Shown here one piece after another: positions 50,637 through 62,896 of a stretch of DNA of 64,000 nt. The notes beneath the pieces are model-generated. The model had not been told where the DNA came from and made no database searches. It saw only the letters and a list, made by a program, of their open reading frames with translations. Within the stretch, counting starts at the first letter, position 1. Every line of letters starts with the position of its first letter. This DNA comes from Baylisascaris procyonis (lineage: Eukaryota > Nematoda > Chromadorea > Rhabditida > Ascarididae), in assembly GCA_037389465.1 (NCBI GenBank), contig JAZARR010000079.1, positions 372,001-436,000 on the forward strand, written 5' to 3'. The position numbers were made by a program, and so were the translations under genes.

Positions 50637-53600
50637 ATTCCGAGCGTTTCAACGCTCCGAGTCGTCTGCTATTGCCTTGTGATTTTGAGGGCAAGTTGTT
50701 CACCGAATTGCTTGCATCTCATGCGCAATTGTTGTAATGCATAAGTGAGGGTGACACTGGTGGCGTTGTTGATCCCAAGGATGACCCTTTGTTGAAGCGG
50801 TGCGGGGAGCGCTGTTCTGTTTGAGGGTGTGATCTGTTTTGAAGTTTTTTGTACATTGTTCATACTCGGTAACATCTTGATGTAGTCTTAGATTGAAATT
50901 CTTTTTTGTTTCTTTTTTATTTTTTCTACTCAACGATTTACCTGCTGTTGCTGAGAAAGGCAGAGAGTCATTGCGGGAGTTAAAATAAGAAGGTGGTGAT
51001 GTATCTAAAAGTGCATGTTGTATGATTTCAAGTTTTTCTGCTGGCAACTTGAGAAATAATTTCATGCAAAACTCAGGGGCTTTTGAAATCGGCACAGAAA
51101 TTTGCTTGATGTTGAGAGGCGTGGGAGTACATGAACCTTGTGATTTGTATCGGTCTTGTGATCACTTACCGGATTCGATCTACTGCTATGTACCTTATCA
51201 GAACAGGCTGCTAAGGAAAGTACATTTAGGTGCAAGTCCTTCCCGTTAAGGCATGCTAACATTCAGGCCTCAGTTTCTTCTCCTTGTTGACATCTTTTAT
51301 CGGAAGTACGTGCCATGAAACTGTGTGTGCTAGGTAAGAACCTTTCTTTTGCATAAGTGACGATTGTTGTGGATGTGGATAGCACGTCATTTTACCTAGG
51401 TGGGGAGGTTTGGAAAAATAATTGTCGCTGTCCTTTATCGCCTTTCCACCTTGCTCTTACTGGAAGCAGATTGGGGTGGCGGTAAATTGTACTGAGTCTA
51501 ATGATGACGTCATCTCTGGGGAATTCATCTCGCCTTCTTAAAAAATTCACTTTCAGATGGATGTGAAAATACGTCGAGGCTATAAACAGGAATCTCCCGT
51601 GAACAGTGGTTGGTGTGGTGCAGATTTGTTTCAAATTGTTGCTCGTCGGTCGTTGTGCCAAAATCTAACAGAAAATTTTTTATAGTAAGCAAGCATTGTG
51701 GGTTGAATGTCTTGTTTTTTAAATATTCAGTTAAGAAGGTGCTTCGTGTTGTCTCTTTGCATCGTCCCACTTTGATTATTCGCTTGCTTTGGTGTGATTC
51801 AATTCCCAGTTACTGCTTTATGAATATCTTCGTTCTTTGCTGCGCAATGATAATAAAGAATTCTTTCTTTCAAGTGAAATGTTGGTCGACGCTTCGGCAT
51901 CGACAATTTTACCATAAAAGAGACAAAACGTTGAAGTAATTTCATATTCAAGTCTTTGAAAGGTGTTCACCGTTGGTGGGAGGTGACTGGCAGAATACTG
52001 CGATAGTTAGCTGACGCATTTGAAGCCATTAGTATTCCTATTGTATTGTCACTTTCGGCAAACTTGTAATTGAATTTTTTTTCGGTTGTAAAGACTTCAA
52101 CTGTGCTAACTGAGAGTGCAGTCCACTTTGGTGCCCTTTAACATTTAGAGATGATGTTTTGTTGGTGGTTTCAAGAGTTGGGTGGTTTTAAATAATTCAC
52201 TTGCTATTCTCACTCATTATGTTGCAATCTGTTTGCTTAACATGGTTGGTCTGGTTGCTTTCAAACAGTAAAGACAAATGCTATGTGTTTCGTGTTCACA
52301 CTGCGCTTGGTAACGATGTTTGATCATATGTTCCTCAGGTTACAGGTCTAAAAGTAGGGATCGAACGTGTTGCACCGATAGAATAGTAAAGGATGCGTGT
52401 GCGACATTCCTTGAGCGATATATCTTTGTTATATGATCACTAGTAAACTGGCATTTATTCGTTGATTATATGGTGGCTGGTAGGTCGAATGTTGTTTCTG
52501 ATGGATCTTATACCCTGTGAGTTGGCGATCAAAAAGAGTAGTACGGAAGGGAATTGGAACCACTATGTTTTGGCGCTGAGATAGTTCTCTGATAGTGTGC
52601 AGTTGCTGTGCTGGGATTGCGATTGAGGTGGTCGTATGGTCTAACCTCCTCTCGTTCGCTGTCTCATCGAGTTCGATGTTGGAGTGTTTTGTTATCTTAT
52701 TGTGGTCTTAAAGTTTGCTTAACGCTATCTTATTTTAGAACTCGGTTAGAGGTTGAAGTTGGCGTCTGGATAGAGGTTCGGCTGCATGCAGTGATAGACG
52801 CATCATCTTATGGGTCTTTGAGGGTCGAATTTTCCGCAATGTTTTTTGTTTTCGGGAAAGTGCTTGGCGCAGAAGTTATTCCGTCCCACTAGTGTGTGAC
52901 TGGGCATTGGAAGTGGGCAGCAGAGCTAGCCATGCGAGCCCGCGGAACCCCTTTTATTTCCCCACAAAAGTTTAAAATCAAGCCAAATCATACAACCGCC
53001 TAAAGCTGCAAGTACATTGGCAGTATAAGCCTAAAATAGTATAACGTAAATAAACCGAGGGGTGATTGCAAAATAGGTCGAATAAGGCATTGAACATCCA
53101 CGGCTATCACAAACAAGCTATAGGCCAAGTTCTAAAGTGAAAACCAGATGGTCTCATTTGTGCTAGCTAACAAGGCTGTAATTGGTGGAACAGTGGCACT
53201 GGTGCCAATCTCGGGGCATTCTATGATGGTACAGTTCTATTCGTATGCGAGTTTCCATGTCTATTAGGGAAAATGTTTTTGAAAATGTTACGATGGTGTG
53301 TTCATACAATAATTCTACTAGGGGTAGAAATAGATGGTCCTTTCAAAAGCATATCGTCTTACTATCAGTTTGAATTCCTGAAAAATTATCTTCTAAGCTT
53401 TGAAGTGTCTCTATGGGTCTGACAATTCTGCTACAGAAATATTGCAGCCTTTCTTACATCGCTGAAGTGTAAACGCTGTTTGGTTAACCAACCGGTGTGA
53501 GGAACAAAAACCAGTGGAATATTCGAGTAGAGGCCTTACATAGTTTTATAAACTCTATTATATGTCTCAAAGTGCACATATTTTTAACATTCCGATATAT

Positions 53601-54364
53601 GTTTGTATCGGAATGCCGATCACTCAGCGTTCAAAATAAGTTCACCGAAGAGAAGTATCCAAATCGCAAACCTCATTCCTCCGGTCGACGTTGGAACCGC
53701 TTCGAGTACAGCTGAATCCAGGATTGTTCTTGCTCAGCCACAGTTTCACTTCCTGCAGTAGACAGCCGCCACTTTATTGACCGTCCTCCGATTTTACTCG
53801 AGGATTACTGGCCTTCAACTAGATTAAAAGTACCGAACTTGTTTTTCAAACCTTGCTTCCTTACATTATATTTTCAAATTTATTGCCACGATTTTATTAC
53901 TCAGTGATCAGGGCTGCGTCGCTCGCTGAGGAAGCGCGTGGCCTCTCCCCATCTCTCGTGCGCATACGCTTATGGCTAAGTGTTACTGTCGCCTTGATTT
54001 CGTTCTGAAGAATGCCTGAACCGATTTTGGGCGATTGTTTTACATTAGTTGATTAGTACCTCTCTCAAATGTAGTGACTCTTTAGCTTCCAAATGTGCGG
54101 CATAGGTAAAGAGTAGCACAGTTATTAGCCTACAATTTAGTTACTTTTACCCCGTGATGCAAGCGCCCGCAATAGCAAAACTTTTCTCCGATTCCTTTTC
54201 GCTCAGAGGCTATGAAATTTCGGTTATATCTCGAGTTTTACACTATATTCATCCTACGAAGAGAAATTTTTGGTCGGAGAGGCTGTCACCTCTTTCCTAA
54301 ATTTTTGAGAAGAGGTTAACGTGGCTATGAGATAACATCGCTTTCAGGACCTTTTGCTTCTGTT
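50637..54364. other. Unassigned intergenic sequence
   Basis: Contains the HSBP1 3' UTR and several chance frames, including a 131-codon minus-strand frame at 50700-51095. A possible terminal exon at 52339-52386 (acceptor TTCCTCAG, VTGLKVGIERVAPIE, TAG) has no partner exon. A second copy of the 45.7-kb repeat lies at 53952-53983. Confidence 0.3.
53952..53983 (+). repeat. Dispersed repeat copy 2 with A-box-like sequence
   Basis: TCTCTCGTGCGCATACG, ending TGGCTAAGTGT; 28 of 32 bases match the copy at 45749-45780. Surrounding GC-rich words are also similar but not clearly alignable. Confidence 0.45.
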
Positions 54365-54371
54365 GTGTCAG
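54365..54371 (+). promoter_or_regulatory. Probable spliced-leader trans-splice acceptor
   Basis: A pyrimidine-rich stretch from about 54350 ends in TGTGTCAG at 54371, four bases before the ATG at 54376. This sets the start chosen for the membrane-protein gene. Confidence 0.5.
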
Positions 54372-54375
54372 TTAT

Positions 54376-57300
54376 ATGAAAGCAGTGCAGGATTTTGAAA
54401 GGACTTTGGAAGGCGAACCCCAGCCATACAGGAACATCTCCAAAGATGGTAAGACGAAAGGTGTCGACGATCTCGTAAGCAATTTCTTCTGATCACTTAC
54501 AAGCTTATTTGCCCAGTGGATTTGTTAACGGGATAGCAGTAGCTGAATCAACTGTGGATTTGCTTTTTAACTGCGTAAAATTAGTTCATTTATCAGTTTA
54601 CAGTGAACTAATGAAACCTCGAGCTTTATGCGCTTACTCAAATTATAAGAAAGGGACGGTAGGGCTGAGAAATTCAGCGTTCATGAATCCGAAATGTGGA
54701 GAAAAGACTTTAACAGTGTCTTCGGCAGCTGTGGTTTTCTCATTGTGTTGTAAATTAATCAAAAATTCTACTTTTGTTACTCCGTTACTGAAACTCGATT
54801 CCGTCATAATAAAGTCGTCGTTTCAACGGCGCATTTCCCATTTTTTCATCGTTCATTGCTTGACTTACATGGTGGGCAGTAATCTCAACAATGTTCACGC
54901 CTCAAGCACGCACACACACGCGGCTCATTTGGTAATGGTTTGCAATATTTTCACCAAACTCGTTTTTCTGTAACTTCGAAAGCAAATGTTTCATCCCGTG
55001 GTACTCAGGCTTTCTTATCTTGGTCCGATTTAGTCGAATGATGGATGGTTGAGTGGTTACGAAAGCGTTGACGACACTTGTCAGTACCTCTAAGCGGTTA
55101 CCATTAGGTGTGATCACTTGAGTGAGTTGTGGTTGGGCTTTTCCTCTCAACCAATCTCAAGGTTTGGCAAAATAGTAGGAAGAGAAATAGCTATCTGCTC
55201 TTTGAAGGTATTTGATGTGAGAAATAAGGGCAGGAGTTGTTAGAGAGAATGTAAGTATGTTTTATTTCATCTTTCAAAGGCTAAAGCGGGAGAATAAGAT
55301 ATTTAAGGTGAGAGGAAGATGCTTGTCATGGTCATAATGGCTCGGGAATATTATCGAAATAGTGCCATTTATTCTGTGAAGTTTGAGTTCCTAGAGAGAT
55401 GGATGAGACTAGGATTTTCCTTTGTCCATTTTCGCCCTGCTGTCTCGTTTAGTAGAGACATAGACCGTGTCTCCCTCTCTGTCATCAGACTGCTTGCTCT
55501 TTTATTACCCAGTGAACTCTGTTCTGTTCCCGACATTCGGATCTCCCATTTTCTGTCACTTTCCATCACTATAAAACATGAGCAAATGGTTCAATTATCT
55601 TGAGGAACATTCTCCTTCGTCGTTCCTCAACTTCCTTTTTATGAATTCTTTTTGCTCATGAATTTGTAATCACTCTGAACGTGCTAATGTTCGTCGCAGT
55701 CTTTATTGCAGTTCACAGATAGCGATGGCAATGCAGAACAACAGGGCTATGAAACCGCTTATTGTCTTTTCAACTCGCTAAAACGTAAGATAAGTCTCTC
55801 TATGTAAAAATAAGATGCTGGTTATCGTCGATGGGTAATGAAGAAGTGCTCACCGATCAGAGTATCGCAGTCTTTTCGTTTATTTCAGTGTTATTCCTAG
55901 CAATAAAATTACTTTCCTCTAAGAGATGTGCACAAGGGGATGGGTACGATGAGAATGATTGCACTCGGCGCATTGCTAGACGTCCTTACTTTTTGCTGCT
56001 CTAAAGTGGGAGAAGTCATATACATTACTTTCCCGGTATTCGAAAGTTCTTTGTGTTTTTTCTGTTTTTACTGCAAAAAAACGCTTTCAGGATTGTTAGG
56101 ACATTATCATTACCAGTTTTCCTCATTGCGCTTTTGCGTGAAGTAGTGAAGGTAAACGATTCCCTCGTAATCTGCGCGAATCAATCTTTACACAGTGAAA
56201 GGACTTCTCTCATTGGGGAACAGGCATTAATTTGCTGGAGCCTCTACTATATTCCACTCCATTTTTGGTCTGACAGATCGCGGCTGTCAGTCATAAAAAT
56301 CAGAAACAAACATTCTAACGGATTCATGAGCTATCCCGTTCATCGAGTCTCTTAAATGATACTTGCACTTACTCCAGCCCCCTTTTCCAACCTGAAAATG
56401 CTTGGGCGCATAGTGCGAGGGATTTGACATGGTCGGTGGTGACAGTAGGTTGTATCACGTTGCTGTTGGTTACGACTAGCCTTGACACTTAAGTATACAG
56501 TGTCTGTATCTGTGTGCAATGTTCAACCTGGGCACATTTGTGCAGGTACAAATGCCGAGTGGTTGCGTTTTCTCTCTAGGTCCACATTACTTTGGATATT
56601 GGCTCAACATTCGAATTTATTCCCCGTTCACTTCGCTGTTATTATATTTGTTTAAGCAGATGATAGCATAAGTTCGTTCACCTAAATGCTGCCCACATGA
56701 GCAGTTGCCTTTTGACTTAGTGAAGCCATCATGATCTCTTTTGGCAATGTTATCGCAAGTTTGTTGATTCGGTGCGAAATGCGATGCAATTGGCTGTGAA
56801 CAGTGTAAGGTTTGTGCGCAGTGCGTTTATATGCGTTGTCCTTTGCAAAAAAATTTATAAGTCTTACTGCAAACGTCGCGCAGTTAGAAGTGACCTCATT
56901 TGATGCAAAGGCGCCATACAGTACGATTTTTTAGGAACGAAGTAGCTGCTGTATTTTATTTTCAGACTGCAGTTGTGTTCATCTTGGTCTCACACATGTT
57001 ATTGTGTTGCGTGGCTTTTATCAGTCTGATTCCTTCAACGAACGACTCTGTGAATGTCACTTCTCTCTGCGGTGTCTGCTTCGTTTCTGCCTTCACGGCT
57101 TTGGGCTTCCTTGGATTGCACCTCTCTGTATCATTGTACCTTGGATGTTTTCTCGTGCTGCAGGTAAATTTGTTCAGCTACCTTTCAGATTTTCTTTTTT
57201 AGCGGATTCTGCGCTGACGTTGTTAATGGTGGGAATTAAGATGAATGCTCACAACATAATCGAGTTTTTTTTCAAGTGTTTTGAATCACAACGCAAAGCT

Positions 57301-60009
57301 CATTATGGTTCAGGTCTGTTCATCTCTCCATCTGTATGCATCTTGTGCCCACCATGTTTCTCTAGCAGCTCAAGCCAGAGATTTGAAATATTACGGGTGA
57401 AACAATTAATCCAAGAGTGCTTCGCAAGTGTAAATTCAGTTTGCCACCTTGTCAGTTGGTCATTATATTACATCATCAGTTACTAAGCCAACAATCTTAA
57501 CCTGAAGGCGTGAAATCTGGTATTTGTCATCATTAAGGTTGGTACAGATCAGTCGGTGCAAAAACTAAGCATTATTGGCTTATCAGTTAATCATTCAGGA
57601 ATGCAATTTTTGGGCCTGCAGTTTGTAGTTATAATCGTTGAGCTCAGAATGACTCAGTTTGTTAAAAAAAATTCGTATCTTATAAGTTAATCGCTCAGCG
57701 TTGGTCGGCGCTTCACATCGCTCTCGACCATCGTACAGTTGTTACCCATATTAGAATCTCGGCATATGAAAATACTAAAAACGCATATCGCCCGAATCTT
57801 CCTTCTAGGATTTTCGACGAACTTGCTATCTATTTGTGCGGTGATCTGTTAGTGAAGACTGAGATGCATTTATTGTGGAATTACAATGTAGTAGTCGTGA
57901 AGGTGAAGGGCTAGGAGTGCTAAAAATGGAACAAATGGATTGCAGAGAGTGCCTTCTTAATATAATATCTGATGTGAAACCTCAATTTTTCTTCGCTCCG
58001 TTGCTCTCGGCTGGACTCATTTCTTTTCTGAATCGCTGACACAGTTATATGGATTGCCGCGGTGGCACTTCAAGCTTTCCGGAAGCATGGAGTAGAGTTC
58101 ACTGCAGGTGGATGAACAAAGGGAGGGGAGAGGCGGCAAATTTGCTTATAGTTCTGAGTTAATGGTGCTTGAGTTTAATCGTATTTGATCCTCGCTAACG
58201 ATGCACAGCTGATTTCGTACCTTCGCTTCAGCTAGAACAGATTGAAAGAAAAATTTGGCGATTAGCTACCGCAAATATTTTTTGATGTGGTCAGTTGGAG
58301 AATTGCAGATGTGCATCTACTGGGTATTGCTCGGGTTTTCATTTTGGAGTTTGGCAGAGATCATAAAAGGAAACTCAGCAGGTTTGCATTTTCATTATCG
58401 CCACTGTAAAGAAGGTTTTATGGGACAATAAGGCTTTAGTTCAAGTTATTTAAACTCGTATTTTCCAAACGTGCAGATAGATGACAAAATCAACTATATT
58501 TTAGAAGGCTATTCACATATGAAAGATCATTTATTCCAAGTCTTTGGAGAGTGTTACAAAAGGTTATCACCTTTGTATGGAAGATGAAGTTTCAACAATT
58601 TAAATATTTTTTGCAAGTTCTATAATTTCAGATGTAGTTTCTCTGTTTTCACGAAATTCGAAGGGAGAATGCTTTTTCGAAGTTGTGCGATACGCCCTAA
58701 AAAGAGTCGAATTTCATCAAGTTTTATTTCCACGAAGTCCAATATCAACATTACCTCTTTGATAGATTATGGTGGAAAATACTTCCTTCTATTTACCAAA
58801 ATTTTGCAAGAAAACTGCATGATTTGTTCGCTGTAGTGATAATCCTTACAGTGCTTCATGTGTTGAGAAAGTGAAAAAATTTAGTGAACAAGGAAATACA
58901 TTCGCTTTTGGGGTTATGGTTGTTGTCATTCACGCATTTACGCGTTGATGTGTTAGAAACAAGCGTTTAGGAATCACGGATTTCGCACTAATGCATATTT
59001 CGGTGGCACTGCGCATCGGCTTCTTTTCGGACGGAACTGACTTTCACGGTGATAGTGTTCGGATTAAGCTTATACCTAGGAAAGTCCACCTTTGAGTGCT
59101 GTGTTTTAAAGGCCTAATACATTCCAGCGTGGTATAATTTGATTTCGCTACTCATTGTGATCTATATTTACGCCGGCTCGATCTCTGTCGTCGGAGAGTA
59201 CTTTATGAGCTTGAAGCCTTGCTCCTGTTTCTCCACCTTTCCGAAGAAGCCGCAAGTGCACACAACATCTAAGAAGGTATTGTGTCCACAACTTGTTATT
59301 ACTACTTTAACAGTTGTATTGTTAAGGCTTTGTTGACATTACACGTTGTTGCTGGAAGGCCAAAATTGCTCCCAGGTGGATTGTGGCAAATAGTTTTGGC
59401 AGATCACTGTTCAAGGCTCTGTTTCCACTTATCACTTTACGTTAGAAAGTTGGTAAGGAAATGTGCATCCATGTATTCCTGTAATAATTGTAGGATTCTC
59501 TCTCCCATAGCTTTGAAGTACCGTTTTCCTTTTAATAAGCGAAAGACAAGCATACTTGAATTCTTTTATTTTCTTTTCCATCACATCATTCTTTTCACTG
59601 CTTCTGGGTTTTCTGCTTGCAACTGCTGCTGTAAGGATTTATAATTTTACTTTTCTCTAAGCGATTGAGCTGAGCGTGGTTTAAATGTGCAACCGAGGTT
59701 AGGAAGTTCGTTCGATTTGTGTCTTCCAAGAAGGTGAAAGATGTTGACGAATAGGGTTTTTGAAAATCTTTGGGTTCTGCCGTAGTAGACACCGTTTGTA
59801 AGACTTGCGTTCAGATTTGGAGGAGTTTGGGTGCAAAGCAATCACTGGTGCCCACGACGCCGGAAGTGAAGATGTTCAGTCCGAGTGGAGAATGTATTCT
59901 GGAGCTGTCCGAGGGCGTAGTGTCAGACCCAGCTGCACTCAATTCTCCTTCCGTTTTCGACTCCTATGCACCGAACACGATGCGCTCATTTAAGCCTGCA
60001 GGGCAATGA
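54376..60009 (+). CDS. Unrecognised multi-pass membrane protein
   Basis: Exons 54376-54474, 55712-55784, 56091-56137, 56966-57163, 58309-58381 and 59128-59276 join with matching phases. A last exon runs from 59786 or 59789 to TGA at 60009, but its phase does not follow directly from 59276, so a small exon or another donor is missing. The N-terminus (MKAVQDFERTLEGEPQPYRN and on) is soluble and acidic. Exon 4 holds hydrophobic helices VVFILVSHMLLCCVAFISLI and SAFTALGFLGLHLSVSLYLG; exon 5 has CIYWVLLGFSFWSLAEIIKG; exon 6 has NLISLLIVIYIYAGSISVVG and a Cys-rich cytosolic start (KPCSCFSTFPKKP). The tail has Ser/Pro and Thr/Pro sites (SLVPTTPEVKMFSPSGE). Four to five spans in about 290 residues. 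The loop TNDSVNVTS offers N-glycosylation sequons. I do not recognise the family. Confidence 0.68.
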
Positions 60010-60110
60010 TATAAGTACCAATGGAACCCTAGCCGTTGTGAGTGAGGTGCATATCACATCAGCAGCCCACTTTTGTATATAAGTAAGTGGTATGTATATA
60101 TAATATATAC

Positions 60111-60115
<5 letters not shown>

Positions 60116-60177
<62 letters not shown>
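60116..60177. repeat. (TA)n microsatellite
   Basis: About 62 bases of TA, 107 bases after the stop of the membrane-protein gene. No inverted flanks were seen. Confidence 0.95.
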
Positions 60178-60181
<4 letters not shown>

Positions 60182-60690
60182 GCATTATAAATCTTGGACG
60201 AGCTATTATCTTCGTTGTTGTTATTGTCACAGTTGAGGACAAGCTTAAGTGAACGTGACTCATAGTTGAGTTCTCTCCCCAAGTTCAGTGGCTTGAGCTC
60301 TACTGGAACGTTTTGCTTTGAATTTAAAGTTCTACTGCTTAACGCTTCTCGACAGTTTTTGCGCGGTACTGTCGTCGCCGATCTCATATTCTCAGTTCTA
60401 CTTTGTAACGATGATCGTTTTATGAAATGGTTCGTTTTATTCGCAAGTTTTATGTTGCCTAGAAGCATGTTTATGACATTGCGGTCTTATTGGGTTGCTA
60501 CTTGCGAGTGTTTTCTTTTGCCGTTTACGGATTTTCGTCCCGCTGTCCATTATTCTATTCGAAAATTTATCCATTAATCCCATTCAGTTGTTTTTATTTT
60601 GCAGTTCTGTGCTGTGCTCTCACTTTATTTAAATGTTTCATTATATTCATTTATCATGCCCAATTCACCTATTTTGCATGTTTTGAAAGC
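60178..60690. other. Intergenic sequence
   Basis: No exon is supported. Open frames on both strands appear to be chance. Any 3' end signal for the upstream gene was not identified. Confidence 0.4.
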
Positions 60691-60696
60691 ATTCAG
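60691..60696 (+). promoter_or_regulatory. Possible spliced-leader trans-splice acceptor
   Basis: ATTCAG ends eight bases before the ATG at 60705. It lies about 690 bases after the previous gene on the same strand, so a leader of either type is possible. Confidence 0.4.
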
Positions 60697-60704
60697 TTCG
60701 AAGG

Positions 60705-60895
60705 ATGCCCTTAAAAATCATATTAGAAGTGAAGGTGGAGAGGGAAATAGCCGATTTCACTAAGTATAACGTTTTGGTAGATGAAAAAACCATTTCTCAG
60801 TGCTGCTTAAGTTGTGATTTGATGTTTATATCAGGTAACGTTTGGGAACACCGTGGAACGAACGTTGCAGCGTTATTTTAAGGAAGATTCAAGGC
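60705..60895 (+). CDS. Start of a small unrecognised gene
   Basis: Exon 1, 60705-60776, encodes MPLKIILEVKVEREIADFTK then YNVL, followed by a 58-base intron (GTAGAT...ATATCAG) and exon 2 from 60835 (VTFGNTVERTLQRYFKEDSR), ending at a GTATGA donor after 60895 or slightly further. If the intron is not removed the frame continues to 60834, where GTAACG could serve as a donor; the spliced form looks more protein-like on both sides. Later exons are uncertain. A candidate at 62004-62066 (acceptor TTTTCTAG, donor GTACGT) encodes DREVAACPLFKKYLTVCSVC, but it needs phase 0 and so does not follow directly. No family recognised. Confidence 0.4.
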
Positions 60896-62872
60896 GTATG
60901 ATGTTACTCGTTTTAAGTGCACCCTTTCTTCTCTTGTCATTTTAAGCAGTGCTTTCAACTGATGTATTTCTTTGTGTCCTTTCAATTATTCCGTCCTCAT
61001 CAATGCCTCTCGCATTCCATTCACTTGTTTGTTCGCTACTTCTGGGTGAAAAACAAGTGTAGAAGAGAGGTGCAGTTATAAATTTGAAAGTGCTAAAGAT
61101 AACATTTTTTGGTATCGTTGTTCGAAAGCCGCATGACGAATGTTTACAGAATCCTTCTAGTCGCCTCACTCCACTGCTCGAATTTTTTCTCTCGAGAGCA
61201 CTAGCAGGAAATGCCCCCCAAATAGGAAGCTACCTGATGATAGAAAGAGAAACTTTTTATGCCAACCCTCTTATTAGCAGTGTGCGCATACTCGGTTGTA
61301 TCCGTGTGCATTCGTGGACGAGTTATATTTGCACTTTTGATGTGAATTTTACTTAGCAATTGTGACTTTTAGTCAGGCCAACCAAATATGATAGTACGGT
61401 TGAGCTGTTATAACGCCATCTATTACATCAGTTTCTTTGCATGTTCCATTTTCATTATTGGTCGTTGGTTTTCTTACCAGCCGACCAGATGAGTGCACTA
61501 AAGTTTTTGATATTTTCATCGACTCTTTATTAGCAGTCGTAATGCGCATGCGTTCAACTATCTCAAGAGGTATGTGTCTCGGTTCCTGACGGACAGAACG
61601 TCTCATTGATACGATTCGAAATCATTCAACAAGGTGGGTTGAATGTGTAGAGGACGCGGCATAAGAGGTGTTCATCGAATCATATAACAAATGTTGATAC
61701 GAATTCGGTTGGCCATTTGCATATTTAATCAGCATTGGCACGGTCGGTCGCTCGTTTTTGCCAGTCGACCGAATCTGCAGATTTAAATAATTTGGTCTTT
61801 GTCTTAAATTATCCTATATTCATTTTCAAAACTCTCGTTGATGGGTTGCTGACTAATAAAAAAATAATTCAAATTAAGAGTAATTTATTTAATTAATTTG
61901 TCCCATTAGACAAATATTTAGCTTTACAAATTCGAAAAAAAACTTTTCAGGGATTTCTTCAAAATGACTCCACTCCGACTTTCTTCATTAATTTCTTTTC
62001 TAGGATCGCGAGGTGGCTGCTTGCCCGCTGTTTAAAAAATATTTAACCGTTTGCTCGGTTTGTGCGGTACGTAATTGGTGCTTAATTCAACTTGCTTGGT
62101 GCTTGCTGCTCAATTAAGACGCTCGCTTGTTCTCTTTGAATGTTTTCAAGTAAGGGCAACGTATTGAATAGTGATTAAACTCGGGAATATTATCGCTTTA
62201 CAGTGATGCTCTTGCATCTTACATTAGCCAGACTATGCTTCGTGACTCGTGACAGACATCATAAAGGACAACTTTGCAAAGTAGGAAGACTTCACTAGTT
62301 CAGTCCCTTTATTTCTTTCGGATTTGTGCGGTTTCGCAAAATTTCACAAAAGTTCTGCGCTAAAAAGGCGTGTGCATGCGCACATGTCTTTTCTTTTGAC
62401 TAAATAGTGTCTTTTTGGCCTCGAATTGAATGGGCGTAGCGATAAAATTTGGTGGGTCTCATCTGCACGCTAGACTTTCAAGTGTGCTACAACAATTCGA
62501 TCTGCGTTCCTTCTTTTATGAATGAATTACGCATGAACGAAGCTGTAGCATTTTAAAACGAGCTTTCGATGTGAGGTCAGATGGTGCAACCGGAGGGCGA
62601 GGGGATGGATGGGAAAATAAGTGCTTTTTATCTGTTCGTTCAGTGAACTGATAGCATAACAGGCTCGTTGAAGCGCGTCTTTACTTGTCTTATAAGAATC
62701 GAATATCTCTTCCAAAATGCCGGTGTTGCATCTAAATGGCTAACTGTTCTGAATTATGTGAAAAGGTAAATATTTTGCTGCAGATAGGTTAGCAGTCCAA
62801 GTGAAAGTATTAGTTGGGAGTCGTTCTAAAGCATTTTGCAGACAGGTATACTATGTTTAGAATGAATCTACT
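60896..62872. other. Probable introns and small exons of the preceding gene
   Basis: Contains the exon candidate 62004-62066 and possibly a terminal exon near 62203-62250 (after TTTACAG, encoding DALASYISQTMLRDS then TGA). These do not join cleanly in phase with the 60.7-kb exons. The rest is AT-rich with no recognisable feature. Confidence 0.3.
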
Positions 62873-62882
62873 TATTTTACAG
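62873..62882 (+). promoter_or_regulatory. Probable spliced-leader trans-splice acceptor of second kinase gene
   Basis: TTATTTTACAG ends 14 bases before the ATG at 62897, with a T-rich lead-in. It fits a trans-spliced first exon. Confidence 0.5.
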
Positions 62883-62896
62883 CTCGTTCACGGGAA

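Noticed and set aside
50700..51095. 131-codon minus-strand ORF just after HSBP1
   Set aside because: Lys/Thr/Asn/His-rich with no domain; lies in the likely HSBP1 3' UTR, with no supporting splice or start signals.
51610..51939. 109-codon + strand frame
   Set aside because: Composition is Cys/Ser/Leu/Val-rich as expected of T-rich non-coding DNA; no exon signals or motif.
52339..52386. Terminal exon VTGLKVGIERVAPIE with TTCCTCAG acceptor
   Set aside because: Too short, and no upstream exon joins to it; kept only as a note in the intergenic entry.
56053..56355. 100-codon frame containing IVRTLSLPVFLIALLREVVK
   Set aside because: It looks like a membrane segment, but the phase from exon 55712-55784 selects the other frame, which joins cleanly to the next exon at 56966.
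59986..60468. 160-codon minus-strand ORF
   Set aside because: Its length comes from reading through the (TA)n array, which gives repeated Tyr-Ile codons.
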